Assembly: GCF_001949145.1 (NCBI RefSeq)
Contig: NW_019091590.1
Location: 223,389-284,593, forward strand
DNA length: 61,205 nucleotides
DNA from: Acanthaster planci
Lineage: Eukaryota > Echinodermata > Asteroidea > Valvatida > Acanthasteridae
Direction of reading: 5' to 3'
Positions 42,688 to 52,970 of the stretch are shown in pieces; the first letter of the stretch is position 1, and every line of letters begins with the position of its first letter. A program made the translations under genes and the position numbers. Below the pieces are notes generated by a model. That model was not told the DNA's origin and did no database searches. It saw nothing but the letters and a program-made list of their open reading frames with translations.

Positions 42688-45600
42688 GTAGGCACAAACC
42701 CTAATTCGCTGGAGTTGACTTTAGTTTCACGTTAGTCTTTTTATAAATCCCCCGCTTACTCGCTCGAAAAAAACTTTTATAATCGACAAATTGGGTGATG
42801 TCATGATTTGCCCGGTGTAACCACAAAATCAGTCGATCATAATGGGGAAAAAATACAATAAACGTAAACACGGCTCGAAAAATACATCTACAAACACGAA
42901 TTTGATCGCGTAATAATGAAAGCTAGGATTTGTGGTTTAACTGAATAATTACTAAAGTGAAAAGGTTTTAACCCCCCCCGTAAATCAGTTTTCTTTCTGA
43001 AATCCCTGCGTCACAGGTACCGTGAATGTTTACGTGTGAGCCCAACTTGTTATATACAGTTGGAAATGTGTCTTCGACACTTAATCATGTTTTTTTTAAT
43101 TAACAAAAGAGGAAAATCGATAGTTTGCTGAAAGCGAGATTTGTTTTTCCAAAAATATACACAGAACTTGATCGAGCTTTCATTCCAAGAGAAGTGAACC
43201 TCTGTATTATTTTGGTACCGTGTGTCGCAAGGGTTTTCCTTAGCTTTATACGTTGGGGATTTTGGTTTGACTTCTCATCTTCCTTTTTCCTGCAGATGGG
43301 AGGGGACGTTAAGATCGTATTACCTGGTGTGACCGTGATCTTGTCCTTTGTATAACAATACAAGAAAGCTGTGTCTATTTTGAACATTTCTATTCGTTTT
43401 CTGCGTTATAGGTGTGACTAGGGCAGTTGTATTAATGGGGAAGAAATTATGCTCTTAGAATGAACACCTCTATCGAGCTTGAGGACTCAAATACTATATC
43501 GGTTACACCATGGAGAAGGGATAGACACAGGGCTATATACAAATATTAACTGCAACATTAAGGGCGAACAGGTAGTCACCAGACAAGTAATTTGTAGAGC
43601 CTCTTGATTTGTTCAGAGTTTTGCGGAAAAAGAAGATTCAGACTTGACTGTCTATAAAAATCCGATGGTGAAATGCTCCACAAAGTAGACAAGATGACAC
43701 AAAATAATTTTCAAGTGTTCAGTTTGCAAGTATTTAAATTAGTCTTGGTTCCAAGACCTTCCAGTAGTTATTCCGCGACACGAACCGACACGTACACTTT
43801 TAGAGGGCGCTGTCACCACACGAATCGTGATGTGGCAGTGCCCTGCACATGAGTGTACGTACATGTACAGTGTACATGTACGGTACAGTACGTGTACATC
43901 TACAATACTGTACCTGTGATGGTACGTGTCGTGGAACAACTGGAAAGTCTTGGAACCAAGACTAGCATTTTTAACGAACTACCAAGAACCCCAACAGGAT
44001 TGTAACCAACCAAATATCGTATGGACTGAACGTAATGCAGTCTCAAAAATATACTATTTGTGATTTTTCCCTTGGAGCCTACGCTCCATACATGTAGTTC
44101 CGCAAAATTTGATTCTACCAACGCGCTCACTTTTTTTGTTCATTTTTAATTTGTATCACAACGAAATCAGAAACCTAAATCCGAAACACAAGATCTGAAT
44201 AATCAACGTAGTCAATCTCCCGGGTCAAAAGTTTTATGGGGCGTGTCAGCACTGAGTACACAGCGGTGTAACGTATTTAAAAATAGACTAGGTCACAGTC
44301 CCTATTGTGTCATTGGTCGGGGGACAGGTAAGTGCGGGTAATAAATTCCGGTGAAATTCCACTGGATTTATGTTATGTTATTCAGGAAGTTATTCAGTAG
44401 TGCGTTGTGTGATCATTAAGTCACTTTCTTGATGACACATTTTGCATTTTCCTCTTTACGGTTGAACATTGTAAATTCGTGCACCGTCCGCTCTCGAGAG
44501 AGGCCTTCAGCCTGTAGGCTAATTTGCTGCCATATTCACGTGACCAAGATGGTTGCAATTTCGAAAAATTCCGAAATTTTCAACTATGTGCCTTTTATTC
44601 CTCCATGGTCCAACATTTTTCAAAAACACACTGCATAGGGAAGACTTGGCACATGTCTATTCATCTCTATTTCTGGGCGACTGAGGGCGCTGGAACGCAC
44701 ACAAAAACACGTGGGTGAATTGCATACGTATTACATGGCAGATACAGAAGGTAACTTCATAAGCTTCACAAGTGAACTTGAAATGTTGTTTGGGCTCCAT
44801 CAACTGCCTTCGAGATGGAATTCAACATTCAGTTTCACATGTCATAGAAAGACTCGTTGAAGAAAGACTCGATCGCTATCCTGAGGCCATGATTACGCAG
44901 GAATAAAAGGGTTTGGTCCTGTTCCCGAGGATAGTTGGCCGCCCGCTCACGTACGGTGCACGCCTTGGTGTTCGGTGCGAGGGCATCAGTTAATCAGCAT
45001 CATCGTGCGATTGTGCTACCCCAAATGCCGCTAATACCAGGCGATCCAGTAAGAAATCCCGACGTTATTTCCCCTTTTCAAAATAGTCTTCCAGGAAAAT
45101 ATTCTGTTCTCATTGGCCACTTTCCAGGTGTATATTGTGTTTGTCATTGTTTATACTAGTACAGTACAGGGGCCTACATCATGTAGGCCCTAGTACTAGT
45201 AATGTTATGCCCCAACTATAGCATCAGTCCCAACTATAGTTGGGCCCATCCCAACTAGAGTGCTACAGTTAGGCCGGCCCAACTACAGCAGAGAGGTCCT
45301 GTGTGAATGATGTGCCCAGCATGTGCCAAAGTCACATTGTTTACAAATGTCATGTCACTGGTCATATAATTAATAGGGGTAGATGAACAGATGAAGTGCA
45401 ACATTTTAGACGAATTGTGTCAAGTGTGAGACACATTGACTTGGATAATGTTAAGACAATTTAGACTGGCACAATTTGGCATATCAACATTACTACCTGG
45501 CATGCTGACCACTAGACACAAGTACATTGTACATGTATACACCTTTAATAAATCCTGAAGTGAGACAATGCCAGGCAACCTGAAATAAGAAAATCAGAAT

Positions 45601-48600
45601 TTTGCTAATAAACCTTTTTTTCCCCAATTAGTTGAAAGGTCATTTTGTTCACTGTTATTCAAAACCAGTGAGATGATTCTGGAGTCACGTATGACATAAT
45701 CAGGCAGAGTCTGAGTTACATGTAGTTATGCCAAAATTGACATTCGTTTACTGGAGTCACATCACTCGGTGCTGTTGCAAACCTTCAGCTGGATTTGAAT
45801 CACTGACTCTGTGATTGTTTGTCATGAAAAATTACCACTGGGGCACAGCATGTTGTGAATCAACATTGAACCTCCATCGTGAACAGTGAACAGTAAACTG
45901 TCTTATGATATCCACTAACACCCATCATCTCTGTTAACATTTCCTGCATCCTGAAAATTTGTGGAATTAGGGCAATGTTCAATACCTCCTCCCTCCGTGT
46001 CCCACAGTTACTGTCACAAATCTGTGACGCCCATTCTGTCACTTTCTGGTCGTAGATTATATAAGAACTTTAGTGAACTCCAGATAATTAGTTTTGTTTC
46101 ATTTTTGTTTCTTTTTTTATAAAAACATATCCCTGATTTCTCACATTTACAGCACCACAATTGCCAGTGTTTCCATCTTTCTATTCCAGATACGGTGCCT
46201 CCACAAATATTTAACTGTTTGATGGATGATTTGGGTGGGATGACCGTGTCCATTACATCACAAACGGCTACTGCTACTTGGACCGCTCCCGCTGCAGTAA
46301 ATTTCCAGCCTGGAGGAACGCCAACCAACCCGGATAGCCAGTCCAACGTGTATAGTCAGTTTTCTGGCGTCACCCCTTTTAACTACGGTTTTACCACTGT
46401 CCGTTACCTGTTTATTGACAACCCCCCAGGCAGTGCACAGCAAAACAGTGCTATCTGCTCATTCTTTGTCAGGATTGGACGTAAGTAAAGTTTAGGGTTT
46501 CAGTGACAGCTTTTTAATTTGGGCAACAATTTCTTTGAGTTGCCTGACATTAAATATTCTGTGAAAGATTCATGTGGCAATCAAATATTTGACAAGTACA
46601 AATATTTATTTTTTATCTATTAAAATCTTTCTTGCAATGAAACCAAGGATTCCTCAGAAGTGCCCGAGGCATGTAGCTTGGAAGCCTGAAAAAACCTGTA
46701 GAGGGGAAAGAGTGAGAAGTTACAGTTTTAGTGGTGGAAGGAAAAACCCATGAGGTGCACAGGGCATGCTAATACTGGACTGCGACCAGAGCTTGCTGCA
46801 AGGGTTACTTACCTGAAGCTCAAGTACGTGAGCCACCCGGTGAGAGGAAGTACAGGGGACCTGTCAGTGTTGCAAGTCTTAGAAGGCTCTATTGATGGCA
46901 CCAGATGGAGGGAAGCTCTGAGGAAGACTTGGGTGGATAATATCGGAGAATGGAGGGGTGTGAGTATCTGAAACGGGAACAACTGGCACTGGACAGCACC
47001 AAATGGAGGACATTTTGTCACTCCTTGCAGACCGTCCTATGAGAATAGTACCATGGTTTTACAAGCAAGTAAGTATCCTCTTCAATATGGGCCACCAGAG
47101 CACACTTGTTTGCCAATGGAAGCTAGCTCTCTGAGTAGTATCTGCATGACCTTGGTCTTTTCCTTCAGTTGATGCAGCTCAGAGATTCCTCCCATGGATT
47201 AGAAGAAGTTTATTGCATTTCATAGAAAGCATCATGGATTATAGCACCACTAACTTTCCACAAGAGTTTCAGGTTGATGAGCCTATGTTCTGAGCAGATG
47301 GTAGAGCTGCATACAGTCAGTTTGAGGGGAATGTAAACTTGGTTGCAAGGGCATAATCTAGGACTATATTTTTATCATGGATGCAAAACCTGTCCTCAGA
47401 CTTCAAGCCTACTGAAGTAGGCTGTTTGTGAGATGAGCAGATTGTGTTCTGTGCTCAGGAACAGGAGAAAGGTGCCGTTTAAGTTGCAAGATGACCCAGT
47501 TCTTTGCCCTAGGCATTCAGCCTGTGGCCAACTCTTCATAGAAGTTGCTGAGTCGTATTATCAGCTAATCATGCAACAGGACCGCTGCAGTTGTAATGAA
47601 GATTGTCAAACTCTTCCTTTAGCCTTATCTGAATATGTCATCATAGTGGCATAGGCACAGATGACTTTTGCAAAATACCAAACTTTTCAGCCTGAATCAC
47701 GTTGTCACAAGTTGTTCATTGATGTCGCTTTGAAGCCTATAACTGATTGATGCAGGTCAAGAGATGGTATGCCAGTCCAATAGTAGTTAATCTGATCTGC
47801 AGCCGATTTCATGAAACTTTACGCAATGATGTAACTCCACTTACAACGCATTTTATTGCATAATTTGTGCAACATATTAAGACCGATTTTATGAAACTTA
47901 CGCACTGTGTAAGTCCGCGACTTAGGCAACAAATTATGGCGTAACTTATGCAGTAATTTTAGGTAGTGTGAGTTGCGCCAAACGAAGCGAAAATGAACGA
48001 GTTGACTTACTTATCCGGTCCAGTTAAGCCTCATCATTGCTAGACTAATTAAGGACTAAACAAGAAACAAAAAACAACTTTGTTCCGGAAGGTAGTAATA
48101 AACTTGTTTGGCTGTGAGAAAACTGTAAAACTTTTTGTCCGGTTTCAACGACAAATGTTTGATCACTGCTGTTAATACACATGTATTAGACAAGAACAGC
48201 TGTTGCAAAAGCCAGTTTTGTCCGTGTCCAAAAAATTTAATATTATTAAAATGTGGTGCATCTACACAACTTTTCGTGAAATCAAATGTAAGCATATTGT
48301 GCAGCTACGGCATAAATTTTTGGCGCAAGGCTTATGTATGGTTCAAAATTAGCCACATTTTTGTGAAATCGGCTGCTGATTATCTGTTGGGTAGGAATTG
48401 CCTGGCGATCGCTTATTTATGACCAATTTTGTATGAAGCTGCTCCAAAACTCCCACTTGAATGGTCAAGGGAAGCCCTGCAACAGGAACACCACCATTGC
48501 TGTGTGATATCAATGATGAATGGCTGCCACACAGAGACTGCTCACAAATATATGCAGGCTTACTGCTACATGTGGGAGCTGCACCCTTCATCACTTTCGC

Positions 48601-51600
48601 TCACAGACTGCATGCGCTTGTGCTGTGGGACCAGTGTTTATACCTCTACAGGAAATTGATAATAGGGGAGTCAGGTTGGCAAAGGGCTTCTTTCCATGGT
48701 GTTCACCTCTCTGTCTCAGGTTGGATTCCCAGCTTGGTCCATACGTGGATCAGGTTTTCAGTCCCTACCTGATTCAGTGGGTTTTACACAGAACATTCTT
48801 GTGTGATTTTTCTCCCACCTCTAAACGCTGTAACTTCTTCTTATTGTCACTTTCTATAGGTCTCTTCAGGCTTACGAGCTACAGTACCTGGGGCACTCTT
48901 TAGGACTCCTTGGTTTCATTACCAGAAAGACTTAAAATAATAATAGTAAATAAACACATGTGGAAGGACTCTTCCATGTGGTAGAATGTTTGCAAATCCT
49001 TTTGTTTTCATGTCCATTTTTTAGTTTAAAATCTTTAATGTACTTCTCTGCTAGTGGAGAACCTCGGAGCAAAAATTAAAATGTTTTAGCACGTGTAGTT
49101 CAAGCTTCATTTCCACAAAGAATGACTTCACCAATGAACTGCGTGGTCTGTTGCACAACAGGGTTCAGAGGACAGTTACCCATGGTCAAGTTTTCAATTG
49201 CTCTTGTGGAAGTAAAGTCCCTGCTAAACATTTTCTTTGTTTTCAAAAACACATCCCATTTTAATGTGTCTTAACTCTGTGTGGTAAAATTCAATTACTT
49301 TTGAAAGTTGGAGAATTTATTATCTCATCTGTGTTATTTTTCTTGTCCCAGTTGTGACTGATGTCGTTTCGCCGACAGTGTCTAACTGCCCATCAGATAC
49401 TACTCAGTTCATATCTTCTGGCCAGACTAGTGCATCAGTTACCTGGATTGAGCCCACAGCCTCTGACAACAATGGTGTAGTTCGACGGTCCTGGCGGTCA
49501 CATGCTCCAGGTTTCCAGTTCCCGCCAGGTTCCACAGAGGTTTTTTACCAGTGGATTGACCCGACCAACCCCAACACACCAGTGGAGTGCAGATTTAACG
49601 TGATTTTGTCAACTTTAGGTATGTAGAGGTTGACGGGAAAGATGGGAAAGTACAATTCCAAGCTGCGCAAATGTGTAGCTGGCAGTGATGTTTGCTTGAG
49701 GGAGACTCGTGGATCATGTATCATTGCTGGGCATTGAATGGTTTAGAGTATTGAAGTGTGATATCATTTTAAGACACTGGTGTAAATGATTGAACGTGTA
49801 TTGGATTGTGCACTGATCCTTGCACTAATGCTTGTTACACACACCATTGTCATGTGCACATGACAAAACCCATGATGTTAAAGAAAAAACCCATGATTCA
49901 CTTTGGTACTTGATTTGGAAAAGACTGAATTGGCAATTTGAATACTCTTCTCATTTTCATCTTTTTCCTTGAGTGTTTGAAGTAAGGTTGCATTTTTGGT
50001 GCCCAGGTATTCATGTCTAATTCAACAGGGTGCAAGGTCCCTATACAACCCCAAAATGCTCACAATTACACAATTCTACAAGTGTATAATTTGGAGCGGG
50101 TGGAAGGATGACCCATTTCAGCCAGTATATATGCATTTACTTTCAATCTCCACTTCGTTTTTGTTTTCATAGTTTCACTGGCTTCAGACATCATTATATG
50201 AGTCCATCTATGGACCAGGTTGTTGGGGGGGAGGGAATTTTCCCATCGTGAGTAACCCAAGACAAGCATAGCTACTTTGTACCCTGAAAGGGATAAAAGT
50301 CCCTCCCCTCTAAAAAAGTTTGGATAGAATGCAGTGGACTGGGAATCCCAGCTACTTTCCTGTAACTTGTAATATTGATACCAGAGTTGGCTGATTTCTT
50401 GGCCTGTCAGGAACGGATGCTACAGTGCCGTCTTTGACCTGCCCAAATGATGTCGTCGCTAATCCAACTACCGGCGTTGCCACCTGGATTGTACCAATAC
50501 CGTTCGACTCATCAGGCATCTCAACCACGACACCCAGTCACAACCCTGGAGATGTTTTTTCTGAGGGATTCACCGACGTCACCTACAGCACTGTGGACAA
50601 TTTTAACAACCGAGCCTCCTGCTCTTTTACAGTGCGAAGAAGCCGTAAGTTGATGTGCTTTTCATTTGTTTGCTTATGTACAAATCAGCAAAATGCGTTT
50701 TTTAGCACTCACCTGAGAAAGGTAAAATCTTGTCTCCTTTGATTGTTTGATCGTATTCTGTGCCTGGCATACTTTCCTTACATACATACATACAGTTGTT
50801 TGGGGATTTTTGTGCATTTAGGGATACAGCACATTGTGGCTGTGTGTTTCCATCCCCTTTGGGCTACCTCACTCTGCATTGTGTTTTATTTAAAGAGGTA
50901 GGGAAAAGAAAACCTTCTTTCCCCTATTGTAACCTTTAAACGAGGTGGCAAGACCATCCTCCCAAATTAACATGATAAAAGGGAACAGTTTTCCCATTTA
51001 TGATTGAAAAAATGTTTGAAAAATGGGCTTCCGCGAGTCCCTTTTTCGTCGATTTTCAGAAACACTCATTATGTATTAATGATATGCTGGTGACCCCAAA
51101 CTGTCAGGTGGAGATACAGCTGTAAACACGGTGCATCCTCACACACAAATCTCGTAGTAGAGGCCTGCTCAAAATGCAATGTTCTTGCGCGATTCTTGTC
51201 CACTACGTTGATTGGCTCATACATCAAGTTTAAGTGCACGATTTGTTGCATTTTTGTCAAAAAATAAAACAAACGCTGGTCTTGTGCAGTTTGGACAGGA
51301 GTCTCGTACACTGAGGCTCGGTCTTGAAATTTTGCAATAACGCATATTGAATCGATCGTTCCCGGACAAGCATCTAGATTTCAAACCTTCCTGGTTGTCA
51401 CAGAGAGGTTTAAAGGGGTGGATTTTCTAGAGGCAGGTTTCATGTTTATGTATGAGGCACTAAATGCATCATTTCAAACTTGATATTGTTCTTTTTAAAT
51501 CCCATCTGTAGCAAGTACTGAGCAATATGTACCGGTCATCACTAGCTGTCCGGAAAACATTCAACAGGTATTGCCTGCAGGTAGTACCAGTGGCAGTGTG

Positions 51601-51775
51601 ACGTGGCCAGCTGTCACTGCATATGATGACAGCGGCCATCTGCGGCTACTCATGCAGACCTACTCTTCTGGCGCATCCTTCCCTCTGGGCACAACACCAG
51701 TGGAATACCGCTACCAAGATGCAGCCGGGAAAATTGCCAGATGTGTCTTCACGGTGGGGCTTACCGTTCAGGCAG
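42609..51775 (+). CDS. Gene B (5' part): secreted or membrane HYR protein
   Basis: Five exons are visible: 42609-42687, 46190-46480, 49352-49618, 50411-50644 and 51512-51775, all joined in phase 1, giving 378 codons plus one base with no stop. It begins with a signal peptide and continues with four HYR domains, so the product enters the secretory pathway. It lies in the same orientation 3.9 kb downstream of gene A and is most likely a tandem paralogue, although its HYR domains are more diverged. The last visible exon ends with a donor, and no further exon is found before the window edge, so the C-terminus (secreted or anchored) is unknown. Confidence 0.8.
43742..43962. mobile_element. MITE with TA target duplication (family 7)
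   Basis: Terminal inverted repeats of about 40 bp: left GTCTTGGTTCCAAGACCTTC and right (complement) GTCTTGGTTCCAAGACTTTC, both continuing CAGT(A/T)GTT. The element is flanked by TA at 43740-43741 and 43963-43964, as expected for a Tc1/mariner-type target. Each terminus also contains its own palindrome (CTTGGTTCCAAG), and the centre is rich in GTACATGTAC palindromes. Confidence 0.85.
45153..45201. repeat. Palindrome
   Basis: TACTAGTAC...GGGCCTACAT on the left pairs with ATGTAGGCCC...GTACTAGTA on the right, with a small bulge. It can form a long hairpin. No function is assigned. Confidence 0.75.
45735..45852 (-). repeat. Diverged SINE-like fragment
   Basis: AGCTGGATTTGAATCACTGA and ACTCTGTGATTGT followed by TACCACTGGGGCACA parallel the tRNA-like head of the SINE copies at 9236-9530 (AGCTGGATTTGAACCCCTGA, CCCTATGATTGG, AACCACCAGGCTACA). 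Confidence 0.55.
46190..46480 (+). CDS. Gene B exon 2: HYR domain a (long form)
   Basis: Acceptor CTATTCCAG before 46190, donor GTAAGT at 46481, phase 1-1, 97 residues. TVPPQIFNCLMDDL, TATWTAPAAVNFQPGG and SAICSFFVR give the HYR outline with both cysteines. It is 11-18 residues longer than the gene A HYR exons. The extra length is in the centre (PTNPDSQSNVYSQFSGV) and in IDNPPGSAQQNS, where TDAAGN normally sits. This could make a different binding surface. Confidence 0.8.
46750..47035 (+). pseudogene. LINE reverse-transcriptase C-terminal remnant
   Basis: Translation in the + frame gives GTRWREALRKTWVDNIGEW, then RGVSI and a stop. After a frame change, an Asp-Ser-Thr-Lys-Trp-Arg stretch is recognisable. 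The pattern Arg-Lys-Thr-Trp-x-Asn-Ile-x-Glu-Trp followed by a Trp-Arg motif is typical of the very C-terminus of non-LTR retrotransposon ORF2 (RTE/CR1-like). The rest of ORF2 is absent, consistent with a 5'-truncated, decayed insertion. Confidence 0.6.
47799..48376. mobile_element. Nested inverted-repeat element (family 8)
   Basis: The ends GCAGCCGATTTCATGAAACT and (complement of the right) GCAGCCGATTTCACAAAAAT form an inverted repeat of about 18 bp. The GATTTTATGAAACTTACGC block repeats inside the left part. 578 bp, no coding capacity. It sits inside the larger element 46605-48953. Confidence 0.65.
48690..48860 (+). repeat. SINE-like sequence
   Basis: CAGGTTGGATTCCCAGC resembles a B box. 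The following GGGTTTTACAC and TTTTTCTCCCACCTCTAAAC have the look of SINE 3' regions. No clear A box or tail is present. Confidence 0.35.
49352..49618 (+). CDS. Gene B exon 3: HYR domain b
   Basis: 89 residues, acceptor TTCTTGTCCCAG before 49352, donor GTATGT at 49619, phase 1-1. VVSPTVSNCPSDTTQFISSG, TWIEPTASDNNG and YQWIDPTNPNTPVECRF outline the HYR fold. The usual FTDxAGN is replaced by WIDPTNPN. Confidence 0.85.
49619..50410. other. Gene B intron 3
   Basis: 792 bp. No repeat or exon is recognised. Confidence 0.6.
50411..50644 (+). CDS. Gene B exon 4: HYR domain c
   Basis: Acceptor GGCCTGTCAG before 50411 and donor GTAAGT at 50645, phase 1-1, 78 residues. ATVPSLTCPNDVVANPTTG, TWIVPIPFDSSG and YSTVDNFNNRASCSFTV identify it. 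The loop before the tryptophan is shorter than in other HYR domains. Confidence 0.85.
50645..51511. other. Gene B intron 4
   Basis: 867 bp. No repeat or exon is recognised. Confidence 0.6.
51512..51775 (+). CDS. Gene B exon 5: HYR domain d
   Basis: The 88-residue exon has acceptor CCATCTGTAG before 51512, donor GTCAGT at 51776, phase 1-1. QYVPVITSCPENIQQVLPAG, TWPAVTAYDDSG and YRYQDAAGKIARCVF define the HYR domain. No further HYR, EGF or transmembrane exon is visible in the remaining 9.4 kb, so the gene either has a very long next intron or ends in exons I cannot recognise. Confidence 0.83.
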
Positions 51776-52164
51776 GTCAGTTTCTGAGGGCGTGGCTCAA
51801 GAGTACAGTCACAGTGAATGTTTGTTTCTTCCAAAACCCAATGCATATTTATAGGATTTATTTTTTTTCAGAGTTTTTCTTGCTTGCCAAAAATGTGCTA
51901 TTGAACCCCATTTTGGAGAGTAAATAAACAAGAATTTAACTTTTAATAATGAATTGGAAAAGGATATTTCATTGAAAAAAATCAAAAAGAGAGTGTAACG
52001 ACTTGAATTCGTTACTAATGAGTGGAATTAACTATATGTATAAAGTTTTGTTTTCGGTGCATGTCTCATATGCAGTTGAAAGTACGTGAGGCCAAATATT
52101 AGTCTGGTTTATAGACAAACGAAGGCAATTTATACTGACTATCATGTTACTGAATTCTTTTTAT

Positions 52165-52970
52165 ACATGTACCTGATGACTCCATAATAAAATGGCGTCA
52201 GTTTTACCTCGAACACTTCCTAAGTCTCTGGAGGATTTCAAACAATGGGACATGTACTTCAGAAGATACAGTACCATACTTTGAAAGGTGCACCTCTAAA
52301 GTGACGTGACGTACCACATGATGAAGACATCCTTATATGATGTCAGTTGTCTTATACAAGACTCGCCTGTTGAGGTACCTGCAAGGTTTCAACCCAATCG
52401 GGCATGTACTTCAGTAAATATACCAGTTGTGATCAGACAGGGGCACCTCTAATGTCACGTGACGTACCACATGATGGAGACGTCCTCATATGATGTCAGT
52501 TGTCTTATACAAGACTCCCCTGTTGAGGTACCTGCAAGGTTTCAACCCAATCGGGCATGTACTTCAGTAAATATACCAGTTGTGATCAGAGAGGTGCACC
52601 AGTAATGTCACGTTACTTTTACCTGATGAAGTCATCGTCACATCAATTTTCATTTACAACATATCCCTGTCAAGAGAGCTGCAAGGATTCAACCCTATTG
52701 GATGTGCAATTCAATAGATAATGTTTTGAAGGGTGCATTTTTAATGTCACGTGACTTGTCAAATGATGACGCCATTGTCCCATGATGTCAGTTTTCTTCT
52801 ACAACCTTGACAACGCTTCCCTTTCGAGGTATCTGTAAGTTTTCAACCCTACTGGACATGTACTCCAGAAGGTGTAGTGCTTTGAAGGGTGCACCTTTAA
52901 TGTCACATGACTTCTCACCCGATGACATCACCATCACATCATGTACATTTTCAGCTACACGGTATAACAC
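52165..52970. repeat. Tandem array, ~155-bp unit, about five copies
   Basis: Units repeat the order ATGATGTCAGTTGTCTTATA, CTGTTGAGGTACCTGCAAGG, TTTCAACCCAATCGGGCATG, TACTTCAG, GTGCACCTCTAATGTCACGT and GACGTACCACATGATG. The second and third units (starting near 52290 and 52444) are almost identical, while outer units are more diverged, as expected from unequal exchange in the middle of an array. Each unit holds a CACGTGAC or TGACGTG motif. Confidence 0.85.

Larger units (their letters stand above)
42688..46189. other. Gene B intron 1
   Basis: 3502 bp. It contains the TA-flanked MITE at 43742-43962, a palindrome at 45153-45201, and a SINE-like fragment near 45735-45852. No exon is recognised. 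Confidence 0.6.
46605..48953. mobile_element. Large inverted-repeat element containing other repeats
   Basis: Left end around 46605-46670 and right end around 48889-48953 are inverted repeats: AATGAAACCAAGGATTCCTC on the left against AATGAAACCAAGGAGTCCTA on the complement of the right, extending through TTTCTTG/TTTCTGG and an AT-rich TTTATTT stretch, and on the other side through GTGCCC. Inside lie a LINE-like remnant (46750-47035), another inverted-repeat element (47799-48376) and SINE-like sequence. It may be one DNA transposon with nested insertions, or two oppositely oriented copies of one repeat end. Confidence 0.65.
46481..49351. other. Gene B intron 2, mostly filled by nested elements
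   Basis: 2871 bp, of which about 2350 bp lie inside the inverted-repeat element 46605-48953. No exon is recognised. Confidence 0.65.
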
